From JAAYDY01 sp964500225 (GTDB lineage Bacteria > Planctomycetota > Phycisphaerae > FEN-1346 > JAACEH01), in contig CAZCOA010000026.1 in the NCBI GenBank assembly GCA_964500225.1, positions 1 to 36,945 of the forward strand: a stretch of 36,945 nt of DNA, in the 5' to 3' direction. Position 1 is the first letter of the stretch. Each line of letters begins with the position of its first letter. Positions 25,312 to 33,800 of this stretch are shown here, one piece after another. Both the position numbers and the translations under genes were made by a program. The notes below the pieces were generated by a model. The model ran no database searches. It saw only the letters and a list, made by a program, of their open reading frames with translations, and had not been told where the DNA came from.

Positions 25312-25320
25312 ATTATATCA
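25312..25320 (-). promoter_or_regulatory. Extended -10 promoter for the STN gene
   Basis: On the minus strand the sequence is TGATATAAT, a perfect TATAAT (25317-25312) with the TGn extension. No -35 match is visible at 17 bp, as expected for extended -10 promoters. The leader would be about 160 nt and include the G11 run. Confidence 0.55.
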
Positions 25321-25437
25321 TACCCCGTCGCCCCGGCCGCGCCCATCTCGACCCGTTCGGCGTCCTACCTGCCGCGTCGGACGCGGCCGCTGCCGTCGCG
25401 CGGATGGAACGCCTTGCCTGGCAACGGATCCCATTCT

Positions 25438-25467
25438 GTGGCATTGCGACCCGCCGGACGCTACAAT
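25438..25467 (+). promoter_or_regulatory. Candidate promoter for the DUF4434-epimerase pair
   Basis: GTGGCA (25438-25443) and TACAAT (25462-25467) are 18 bp apart, four and five of six to consensus. A start near 25474 gives a leader of about 48 nt before the ATG, with AAGGAG 8 nt upstream of it. Confidence 0.45.
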
Positions 25468-25521
25468 GCGATCCGCAACGCGTCGACCGCCAGTGTGTTC
25501 CGTTGTCAAGGAGCTTCGGCC

Positions 25522-26436
25522 ATGGCGATGAGACTGACCGGCACCTTTCTGGATGCGGTGGTAGGCGACATCCCCTCGAACAACTGGGGCCGCGCCGAGT
25601 GGGCCGCCGATTTCGACGCGATGCGAGCCATCGGCATCGACACCGTGATCCTCATTCGCGCGGGCTCCCGCGACCGCGCCGTCTTCGACAGCCGCGTCCT
25701 CCGCAACGCCTGCGACATCATGCCCGCCTATGGCGACCTGCTGGCGCTGTTGCTGGACGAGGCCGAACGCTGCGGCATGGACTTCTACTACGGCACCTAC
25801 GACAACGGCGCATGGCGCAGCGGGGCCCACCAACGCGAGGTCGAGCTCAACATGGCCCTGGCCGACGAGGTCATCGAGCGCTACGGCTCGCACCGGGCGT
25901 TCCGCGGCTGGTACATCTCCCACGAGATTCCCCGCTACCACGAGGGCGCCATGGTCGTCTATGAACGCCTCGCGCGTCACCTGCGCAGCCTCCGCGACCT
26001 GCCGATCCTCATCTCGCCCTGGCTCCTCGGCCGCAAGGAGTTCCCGGAGGATTACCTCTCCCCCGAGGACCACGAGAAAAACTGGCAGCGCGTCTTCGCA
26101 CGCATCCAGGGCCTTATCGACATCGTCGCGTTCCAGGACGGCCTGTGCGCTTTCACCGATCTGCCGGCCTACCTGGAGGTCAACGCGCGGCTCTGCCGCA
26201 ACCACGGCATCGCCTGCTGGTCCAACGTCGAAACCTTCGAACGCGGGGCCGTTCCCATGAAGTTCCTCCCGATCGACTGGCGGCACCTGCGCTACAAGAT
26301 GGAGGCCGCCGAGGCCGCCGGCTGCTCCAAGCTCATCACCTTCGAGTTCTCCCACTTCATGAGTCCGCAGAGCATGTACCCGTCGGCCCATCACCTGTAT
26401 CGCCGCTACGCCGAATGGCTGGGGATCGACTTGTGA
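25522..26436 (+). CDS. DUF4434-like TIM-barrel protein
   Basis: A 304-residue protein that starts directly with the fold (RLTGTFLDAVVGDIPSNNWGRAEWAADFDAMRAIGIDTVIL), typical of DUF4434 proteins, which are GH5-like barrels of unknown activity. FYYGTYDN (91-98), FRGWYISHEIPRYH (133-146) and DIVAFQDG (208-215) mark successive strands; the Glu in SHEIP and the Asp in FQDG are the best candidates for active-site acids, as in clan A glycosidases. No signal peptide, so it probably acts on an imported oligosaccharide. ATG 25522 follows AAGGAG by 8 nt; ATG 25528 is an alternative. Its stop overlaps the GTG start of the epimerase gene by four bases. Confidence 0.85.
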   Translation: MAMRLTGTFLDAVVGDIPSNNWGRAEWAADFDAMRAIGIDTVILIRAGSRDRAVFDSRVLRNACDIMPAYGDLLALLLDEAERCGMDFYYGTYDNGAWRSGAHQREVELNMALADEVIERYGSHRAFRGWYISHEIPRYHEGAMVVYERLARHLRSLRDLPILISPWLLGRKEFPEDYLSPEDHEKNWQRVFARIQGLIDIVAFQDGLCAFTDLPAYLEVNARLCRNHGIACWSNVETFERGAVPMKFLPIDWRHLRYKMEAAEAAGCSKLITFEFSHFMSPQSMYPSAHHLYRRYAEWLGIDL

Positions 26437-27605
26437 CGCCCACCGAACTGGCCGCCCTGTATCGCCGCGAACTGCTCGAACACGTCGTGCCCTTCTGGGA
26501 GCGGTACGGCATCGACCGCCACTACGGCGGGTACTTCACGTGCCTCGACCGCCGCGGCAACCTCTACAGCACCGACAAGTACCTCTGGCTCCAGGGTCGC
26601 GCCGTCTGGATGTTCGCGCGCCTGCACGGACAGGTGGACGCCTCGCGCGGGTGGCTCGACCTGGCCGCCCAGGGCGCGGCCTTCCTCCGCCGCTGGGGCC
26701 GCGACAAAGACACCGGCCGCGTTTACTTCGCCCTCACACGCGACGGACGCCCCATCCACATCCAGCGCAAAATCTACGCCGAGGTCTTCTACCTCCTAGC
26801 CATGACCGAAATGGCCCGCGCCACCGGACAGGCCGACTACCTCGACGAAGCCCGAGACCTCTTCTGGACCATCCACGACCTCTGGCGCCACCCGGAGAAA
26901 CTCGGTCGGCCCCTGCTGTCGGGAACGCCGCGCGGCTCCACGCTCGCCGACCCCATGGTCTTCCTCTCCATGATCGAGGAATTGTCTTCTCTCGACGACG
27001 ATCCGCGCTATGCCGCCCTGGCCGAGGAGATGACACGCCTGGCCCTGCGCCACGTCAAACCCGACCGCCGCGTCGTCCTCGAAAACGTCGGCCCCGACGG
27101 CGAGGCCGTCGATTCCCCCTGGGGACGACTCCTCAACCCCGGGCACGCCATCGAAATGGGCTGGTTCCTCATCCACCACGCCCGCCGCACCGGCAACCAA
27201 CGCCTCGCCGCCACGGCCCTGGACATCATCGACTGGTCCATGGAGGCCGGATGGGACGCCGAGTACGGCGGCCTCTACTATGTCCTCGACGCCGACGGGC
27301 GCCCGCCCCTGCCCCTGGAATGGTCCATGAAACTCTGGTGGCCCATGACCGAGGCCATCTACGCCCTGCTCCTGGCGTGGCGAATCAGCGGCAACCCCCG
27401 CTACCTCGCCTTGCACCAACAGGTCCACGACTGGGCCTGGCAACACCTGCGCGACGCCGAGTACGGCGAATGGTTCGGGTACCTCGACCGCCAGGGCCGC
27501 CCGACGCACGAACTCAAAGGCGGCGCCTACAAAGGCTTCTTCCACCTGCCCCGCGCGCTACTGTACAGCATGCAACTGCTCGCCGAACCCGCCTCGCAGC
27601 CGTAG
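26433..27605 (+). CDS. N-acylglucosamine / cellobiose 2-epimerase family enzyme
   Basis: A 390-residue (alpha/alpha)6-barrel enzyme of the AGE family, which interconverts sugars at C2. N-terminal signature DRHYGGYFTCLDRRGN (28-43) and WLQGRAVWMFARLH (52-65). The two catalytic histidines described for cyanobacterial AGE (His239 and His372) correspond to His238 in NPGHAIEMGW and His371 in YKGFFHLPR. The stretch SMKLWWPMTEAIYALL (298-313) is also characteristic. Normal family length is about 390-410. GTG 26433 overlaps the upstream TGA as GTGA, so it is translationally coupled with the DUF4434 gene, suggesting a glycosidase-then-epimerase pair. Whether the substrate is N-acetylglucosamine, cellobiose or another sugar cannot be decided here. 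Confidence 0.93.
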   Translation: MTPTELAALYRRELLEHVVPFWERYGIDRHYGGYFTCLDRRGNLYSTDKYLWLQGRAVWMFARLHGQVDASRGWLDLAAQGAAFLRRWGRDKDTGRVYFALTRDGRPIHIQRKIYAEVFYLLAMTEMARATGQADYLDEARDLFWTIHDLWRHPEKLGRPLLSGTPRGSTLADPMVFLSMIEELSSLDDDPRYAALAEEMTRLALRHVKPDRRVVLENVGPDGEAVDSPWGRLLNPGHAIEMGWFLIHHARRTGNQRLAATALDIIDWSMEAGWDAEYGGLYYVLDADGRPPLPLEWSMKLWWPMTEAIYALLLAWRISGNPRYLALHQQVHDWAWQHLRDAEYGEWFGYLDRQGRPTHELKGGAYKGFFHLPRALLYSMQLLAEPASQP

Positions 27606-27681
27606 AGCAGGGCCCACCGCCACCATGTTGAGCCCCGCCTAACCGGCAGGCACACGATGTCGCCGCGACGCTGCTGGTTCG

Positions 27682-27710
27682 TTGACACATCGGCGGGCCG
27701 CCGGTACACT
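27682..27710 (+). promoter_or_regulatory. Near-consensus sigma70 promoter for the radical SAM gene
   Basis: A perfect TTGACA (27682-27687) and TACACT (27705-27710) are separated by exactly 17 bp. Transcription would begin near 27717, which makes the GTG at 27719 a poor start and places the real start downstream. Confidence 0.7.
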
Positions 27711-27778
27711 GGCCGTCTGTGACCCAACGGCTTCGCGGGCTCGATGGTCCCATGGAAGGGAGAGAGGATTCGCCGAGA

Positions 27779-28783
27779 GTGTCCGACCTGTGGCCCGAGC
27801 GTCGGTGCGAGTTCCAGCAACCGTCGGTCGGCGGCCGCGTGCAGTGCATGGTCTGCCCGCACCACTGCCGCATTGCCGACGGCGCCACCGGCATCTGTCT
27901 GTGCCGCAAGAACATCGGCGGCACGCTGCAGCCGCTCAACTACGCGCACGTCACGTCGGCGGCCATGGACCCGATCGAAAAGAAACCGTTGTATCACGTT
28001 CACCCGGGCCGCAGCATCCTGTCGCTGGGCACGTGGGGATGCAATTTCAAGTGCGACTTCTGCCAGAATTGGCAGATCAGCCAGCAACGGGCCGACACGC
28101 AGCTCCTGCCACCGCACGAAGCGGTGGCCCTGGCCCGGCGGCAGCGGAGCGTCGGCATCGCCTATACCTATAATGAGCCGACGGTCTGGTTCGAGTACGT
28201 CCTGGACACCGCCCGCCTGGCCCGCCAGGCCGGATTGATCAACGTCCTGGTGACCAACGGCTACATCGACCCGGAGCCGCTGGAAAAGTTGCTCGACGTC
28301 GTCGATGCGATGAACATCGACGTGAAAAGTTTCACGGAGGCGTTCTACCGCCGCCATTGCCGCGCCAGGTTGGCGCCCGTGCTGGAAACGGCCCGGCGTG
28401 CGGCCCGGCGGTGCCACGTGGAGACAACGACTCTGCTGATTCCCGGTGAAAACGATTCGCCGGACGAGATCGAGCAGCTCGGCGACTGGATCGCCGAGAA
28501 TCTGGGCCCGGAGAGTCCGACCCATGTGTCGGCATACTTTCCGCGGTACCGGCTGGACGCGCCGCCCACGCCGCCGGCAACCCTGGAAAGGGCCTGGACA
28601 ATACTGAAAACGCGGTTGAAGTTCGTGTACATGGGCAACATCGTGACCGACGCGGGCAGCCACACCGTGTGCCCCGACTGCGGGGCGGTCGCCGTGCGAC
28701 GGTCGGGCTACCGTATCGACGCCTCGGGCCTTCGGGAGGGGGCCTGCGCCCGGTGCGGGAGAAAGTTAAATATGGTATGCTAG
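27779..28783 (+). CDS. amrS: AmrS-like radical SAM enzyme
   Basis: A 334-residue radical SAM protein of the AmmeMemoRadiSam (AmrS, MJ0808-like) group. The SAM-binding [4Fe-4S] motif is CNFKCDFC (Cys88, Cys92, Cys95) after SLGTWG. An N-terminal Cys set (CMVCPHHC at 23-30, then Cys40 and Cys42) is typical of this family and of pyruvate formate-lyase activase relatives. YTYNEPTVWFEYVLDTARLAR and LLIPGENDSPDEI match AmrS barrels. The C-terminus has a zinc-ribbon-like pair, CPDC and CARC. Substrate is not established for the family. The start is uncertain: GTG 27779 has GGGAGAGAGG upstream at about 11 nt, while ATG 27752 lacks a ribosome site. The usual AMMECR1 and Memo partners are not in this window. 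Confidence 0.9.
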   Translation: MSDLWPERRCEFQQPSVGGRVQCMVCPHHCRIADGATGICLCRKNIGGTLQPLNYAHVTSAAMDPIEKKPLYHVHPGRSILSLGTWGCNFKCDFCQNWQISQQRADTQLLPPHEAVALARRQRSVGIAYTYNEPTVWFEYVLDTARLARQAGLINVLVTNGYIDPEPLEKLLDVVDAMNIDVKSFTEAFYRRHCRARLAPVLETARRAARRCHVETTTLLIPGENDSPDEIEQLGDWIAENLGPESPTHVSAYFPRYRLDAPPTPPATLERAWTILKTRLKFVYMGNIVTDAGSHTVCPDCGAVAVRRSGYRIDASGLREGACARCGRKLNMVC

Positions 28784-28792
28784 GGCACTTGG

Positions 28793-28823
28793 GTTCCGCT
28801 TGGCCGGCGTTCGGCCGCGGAAC
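28793..28823. terminator. Bulged GC hairpin after the radical SAM gene
   Basis: GTTCCGC (28793-28799) pairs with GCGGAAC (28817-28823), and GGCCG (28802-28806) with CGGCC (28812-28816), leaving a two-base bulge and a 5-nt loop: 12 pairs in all. It lies 10 nt past the stop. There is no U-tract, so termination would need another factor. Confidence 0.4.
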
Positions 28824-28854
28824 GCAGCGACCCGTGACCCCCGGCGACAACGGG

Positions 28855-28926
28855 CAGGAGTCATCCGGACAGGAATCATCAATCTATAAGTTTTCCTAAA
28901 GTCCGATAACCTCTTGCCCGATAACC
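28855..28926. repeat. Two pairs of direct repeats with 15-bp period
   Basis: CAGGAGTCATC (28855-28865) and CAGGAATCATC (28870-28880) differ at one base. CCGATAACC occurs at 28903-28911 and 28918-28926. Each pair has a 15-bp start-to-start distance, and a palindrome AACCGGTT (28923-28930) overlaps the last copy. They lie 95-165 bp upstream of the FlgI-like gene and could be operator sites. Confidence 0.45.
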
Positions 28927-29020
28927 GGTTCTGGTCACACTGAGGGGGGAGATGCCGCGCCCGGTCCGCATGGAGCGCGTGGTCCGGGTTCGAGGGTCTC
29001 CCGCTCGTCTGGAGCGTCTC

Positions 29021-30772
29021 ATGAGAACCATTCCGTGGATCTTGGCAACCGTGGCCGTGGCGCTGGCCGGCCTGGCGGGCGGATGCGGCAAGCCGCTGCT
29101 GGCCCCCGAGCGGCCGACGAAGCTCGATGTGCCACCGTACCTGAGCGACACGATCTGCCAGCACGCCCGCGTGGCGGGGCTGGAGCCGGTCATGGTCCAG
29201 GGCATCGGGCTGGTCACCGGCCTCGACGGCACGGGCTCGACGATCCATCCGCCGGGCATCCGCGACCGCATTCTGAAGGAGATGAATCGTCGTCGCGTGC
29301 CGGACCCCGAGCGTCTGCTCGCCAGCCGCACCACGGCCGTCGTCTCCATCACCGGCTTCATTCCACCTGGGTGCCGGGTCGGCGAGCGGTTTGATCTGTC
29401 GGTGCAGCCGATGCCGGGCACCGACGCGTCGAGCCTCGAAGGCGGCATGTTGATGGAGACGGAGTTGGTCCGGGTCGAGCTCGGCCGCGCCGGTGCCGGC
29501 CAGGGCCAGACGCTGGCCATGGCCGCCGGGCCGATTTTCGTTTCGCCATTCACCCCCGCCGACACCGAGGCCCCCACGGCGCCGTCCAAGCCGCGCCCCG
29601 TAGTCCGCGATAGCAGCGAATCGACCCGGCCGGAACCCGAGCCGCCGCAGGCCCACCGCCTGCTCGGCGTTATCCTCGGCGGCGGACGGGCGCTGTATGC
29701 CCGCAACTTCTTCCTCCAGCTCATCAACCCCAGCGAGCGGACCGCCGAGATGATCGTCCGGCATATCAACGCCCGCTTCCCGCCCGAGGGCAAAAACATC
29801 GCCAAGGGCAACATCGAACCCGACACGGTGGACCTGCTCGTGCCGGCGGCCTACGGCAACGACAAGGCCCGGTTCCTGAACATCGTGTCGTCGCTGTACC
29901 TGATCGAGGATCCGGCCCAGCGCGACCTGCGCATGCGCGAGCTGGTGGAACGCCTGCGGCAGGGCGAGGACCCCACGGCCGTGACGGCGGCCCTGGAAGC
30001 CTTCGGCATGTCGGTGGTGCCGCTGCTGACGCCGCTGCTGGAGGACGAGCAGCCGCACATGCGATTCTACGCCGCCCGCACCTTGGCCGTGCTGAAGCGG
30101 ACCGATTGCCTGGCCGCGCTGGAGAAGTTCGTTGCCGACGACCGGTCGCCGTTCCAGGAGGCGGCCGTGCGGGCCCTGGCCGAGCTGCCTCGCGGCTCGG
30201 GCGCCGCCATCATCCTCAAAGCCCTGCACGCCGAGAACCCCACGACGCGGATCGCCGCCTACCTGATGCTCGAGCGCGTGGCGCCGCACTTGGTGCCGTC
30301 CGTCCAGATTCCCGACCGTTTCACGCTGGCCGTCGTCCCGAGCCGCGCCAAACCCTTCATCTTCGTCTCGCGCCAGGACCGGCCCCGCGTCGTCATCTTC
30401 GGCGATGTCAGCATCGAGCCGCCCCTGCTGGTCAACACGCCGCGCTTTCTGGCCAGCGTCGGCCGCGACGAAACCCAGATGTCCCTCATTAACAAGAAAT
30501 TCGGGGCTGCGGCCACGGTTCGCACCAGTCTGTTGCTGGCCGACGTCGTCTCGGCGATGGCGCGACCGACGAGCGTCACCGATCGGGACCGCAAGCCCAA
30601 CGGCCTGGAACTGTCGTACAGCGATGTCGTGATGTTCATCGACCGCGCGATTCAGGAAGGGGCCGTCACGGCGCCGCTTCGCCTGGAACCGATCCGCTTC
30701 ATCGGCCCGGCCGGCGACCAGCCGTTGCCCGAACTCGGCGAACCGGAGATCATCCCGATTCCCGACAGATAG
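29021..30772 (+). CDS. FlgI-like P-ring-domain lipoprotein with HEAT repeats
   Basis: A 583-residue exported protein. ATG 29021 follows GGAG by 7 nt and opens a lipoprotein-like signal (MRTIPWILATVAVALAGLAGGC, lipobox AGGC, Cys22, a relaxed form). Residues about 45-290 are FlgI-like: VQGIGLVTGLDGTGS (59-73) corresponds to the flagellar P-ring opening 'GYGLVVGLDGTGD', and SVQPMPGTDASSLEGGMLMETEL (126-148) to its SAIGDA.SL.GG.L..TPL region. A Pro-rich insert lies near 178-212. Residues about 305-425 are HEAT/PBS-lyase-like helical repeats (MRFYAARTLAVLKRTDCLAALEKF). The C-terminal 150 residues are beta-rich and unknown. No flagellar genes are nearby, so a flagellar role is doubtful; an envelope ring or scaffold is a guess. 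Confidence 0.85.
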   Translation: MRTIPWILATVAVALAGLAGGCGKPLLAPERPTKLDVPPYLSDTICQHARVAGLEPVMVQGIGLVTGLDGTGSTIHPPGIRDRILKEMNRRRVPDPERLLASRTTAVVSITGFIPPGCRVGERFDLSVQPMPGTDASSLEGGMLMETELVRVELGRAGAGQGQTLAMAAGPIFVSPFTPADTEAPTAPSKPRPVVRDSSESTRPEPEPPQAHRLLGVILGGGRALYARNFFLQLINPSERTAEMIVRHINARFPPEGKNIAKGNIEPDTVDLLVPAAYGNDKARFLNIVSSLYLIEDPAQRDLRMRELVERLRQGEDPTAVTAALEAFGMSVVPLLTPLLEDEQPHMRFYAARTLAVLKRTDCLAALEKFVADDRSPFQEAAVRALAELPRGSGAAIILKALHAENPTTRIAAYLMLERVAPHLVPSVQIPDRFTLAVVPSRAKPFIFVSRQDRPRVVIFGDVSIEPPLLVNTPRFLASVGRDETQMSLINKKFGAAATVRTSLLLADVVSAMARPTSVTDRDRKPNGLELSYSDVVMFIDRAIQEGAVTAPLRLEPIRFIGPAGDQPLPELGEPEIIPIPDR

Positions 30773-30864
30773 TCCGTCGCGGGACGCCCACGAATCGGCG
30801 CCCGCCATGACGCCACTCGGTTTTCCGGCGACCCGTAGGCGTCGCCGCCGCTCTGGAGAGCTTC

Positions 30865-33800
30865 ATGCAGATCAAAAAACTGGAAGTGCACGGGTTCAAG
30901 TCCTTCGCCGACAAAACCGAGTTCCTCTTCGACCAAGGCATCACGTGCATCATCGGCCCCAACGGGTGCGGCAAGAGCAACGTCGTCGATGCCGTCAAGT
31001 GGATCCTGGGCGAACAGTCGGCCCGGAGCCTCCGCGGGCACGAGATGTCCGACGTGATTTTCAACGGCTCCGCCAACCGCCACAGCCTCGGCTTCGCCGA
31101 GGCCACGCTGACGTTCAACAACGAGTCCCGACGCCTCCCGATCGACGCCGCCGAGGTCTCCGTCACGCGGCGACTCTATCGCAGCGGCGAGAGCGAATAT
31201 CTGATCAACCGCAAGCTCTGCCGCCTGAAAGACATCCGCGACCTGTTCATGGACACCGGCATCGGACTGAACGCCTACAGCCTCATCGAACAGGGCAAGG
31301 TGGACATCCTCCTTCAGAGCAACCCGCAGCAGCGGCGGGCCGTCTTCGAGGAGGCCGCCGGCATCTCCAAGTACAAGGCCAAGAAGAAGGAAGCCATCCG
31401 CAAGCTCGAACGCACCGAGCAGAATCTGCTGCGCCTGAACGACATCATCGACGAGGTGGAGCGGCGCCTGCGCAGCGTGAAGTTCCAGGCCGGCAAGGCC
31501 CGCAACTGGCAGGCCTATACGCAACGGCTCAAGGAACTGCGCATCACGCACGCCCTGAACGAGTATCACAAGCTCTCCATCGAAAGCAAGGATCTCCAGA
31601 GTCGCCTCGACGCCGAGCACAACACCCAGGTCGAGCGTCAGGGACGTCTGGCGGCGCTGGATGCCGAGCGGAGCCGCCTGGAGACCGCCCTGATCGAGCT
31701 GGACGACGCCCTCCGGGCCGTCGATAACGAGCTCATGGACGTCCGCAACCGCATCAGCGCCGCCGACGACCAGATCGCGTTCAACCGCACCCGTATCGAC
31801 GAATGGCAGCACACGCAGCAGCGCGACCGCCAGCGCATCGCCGACCTCCAGGGGCGCATCGTCGAGACCGAGGCGAAGATCGCTGCCGAGTCCGGCTCGG
31901 CCGGCCAGGTCCAGGAACAGCTCGACGCCCTGCGCGCCCAGTTGGCCGAGGCCGACCGCGCCCTGGAGGCCGGACGACAGCAGGCCCGACAGGCCGCCGC
32001 CGACCTCGACGCCGAAAAGGCCCGCGTCATAGACCTCGTCAAAGAGACCTCCCAGGTCCGCAACGAGATCTCGTCGCTGGACCTGCGACAGGAGAACTTC
32101 GCCGCCTCGCGCGACCGCCTCACGCAGCGACTCGACGACATCACGGCCCAGTTGCAACAACTGACCGACCAACTGACCGCTCTGGACGCCGAACTGGCCG
32201 ACGTGGATTTCGCCATCGAGCGCGACCGTAGGCGGCTCCAGGTGAAAAAGGAAACCGCCACAGAACTCCATGCGCAGGCCGAAGCCACCGCCGCCGAGCT
32301 GGCCGCCGCCAAGGAAACCCGAAGCGCCCTGCTCTCGCGCCGCGAACTGCTGGAAGACCTCGAGCGCCGCGGCGAGGGCGTCGAAAAGGGCGTCCAGCGC
32401 ATCCTTGACCTCGGCCGCCAGGGACAACTGCCCGGTGTCCGCGGCATCGTGGCCCAGCTCATTCGCGTGGACCATCGCTACGCCACCATCATCGAGGCCG
32501 CCCTCGGCGACGCCGAACAGTACATCGTGATCGACCGTCGTCAGACGGTGGTCCAGTCGCTGGAATCCTTCGAGGACGCCCTCGAGAGCCGCGCAGGGTT
32601 CCTGCCCCTCGATACGTTGCGCCGTCCGGCGCAGGGCCCCGGGGCCGCGAGCTTCCCGGGCGTGGTCGCCCGGGCGGTGGACCTCGTCGAAGCGGCCGAC
32701 GACGTGCGTCCTGCCGTCGAGGCGCTGTTGGGCGACACGATCGTCGTCGAGAATCTTGCGGCGGCCCTGGAACTGTCCGGCACGTCCCTGGCCGGCATGC
32801 GCTTCGTGACCCTCGCAGGCGAAACGCTCGAAACCGACGGCAGCCTGCGCCTCGGCCGCCTCACGGCCAAGGCCGGCCTCATCAGCCGCAAAAGCGAACT
32901 CCGCGCCCTTCAGGCCCAGGTCGAGGACGTGCAGCAGCGCATCGCGCAACTGGAAGACCGCAACCGCGACATCGTCCGCCGCCTCCATGAACTCGACGAC
33001 GAGCAACAGGAACTGCGCAGCGTCATCTACGATGCCTCCACCAAGCGCGTGGACCTGCTGGCCCAGAAGCGGCGGCTCTCGGAAACGGCCGACGCCCTCC
33101 GCGGCGAGCAGCCCGTGGTGCACAGCGAGATCGAGCAGCTCACCCGCCAGCTTGGCGAACTGGCCGAGCGACGCACCCAGGTCGCGGGGCGCCTCGAGAC
33201 GCTCGAGCACGAGGCCGCCGCGCGTCGCCAACGCGTCGAGACGCTGACCCAGGCGGTGTCGGTGGCCGAGAACGAACGGACCCAGTTGCAGGAACGCCAG
33301 ACGCAGCGGCGCATTGAAGTGGCCAAGGTCGAGGAACAGTATCGCGCGCTGACCGATCGCCTGGACCACCTGAAGGCGTCGCTCGACGACGCGACGCGCC
33401 AACGCGACGAAGCCCAGCAGGAAATGGCCCTCTGCGCCCGGCGCACGCGCGAGGCCGAACGCACCATTCTTGCCCAGGAGTCGCTGATCGCGCGGCTCTT
33501 TGTGGCCAAAGAGGACGCCGCCCGCCGCAGCCGCGACCTCGACGCCCGACGCCAGGACGGTCGCCAACAGGCCGCCGCCCTCCAGGACCAGACGCGCAAG
33601 CTCCAGGACGAGTTGCACCAGATCGATCAGCGGCTCCACGAGATCGACGTCCAGACCCGCCAGTGCCAGTTGAAGATGCAGACCCTCTGCGACCGCATTC
33701 GCGACGACTTCGGCCTCGACCTCCAACAGCATTACCAGTCCTACGCGCCCGAGGCCGTGGACTGGAACGCCATCGAAGACGAGATCCAACAACTCCGCGG

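Larger units (their letters stand above)
25146..25521. other. Divergent promoter region with C11 tract
   Basis: This 376-nt gap lies between divergent genes. It holds the leftward extended -10 promoter, a run of eleven C's (25272-25282), and a rightward promoter candidate. With transcription from the leftward promoter the run becomes a G11 tract in the early leader of the STN gene. Confidence 0.6.

Noticed and set aside
28985..29006. GGGTTCGAGGGTC resembling a tRNA T-arm
   Set aside because: The flanks cannot form a 5-bp T-stem, and no anticodon or D-arm lies upstream.
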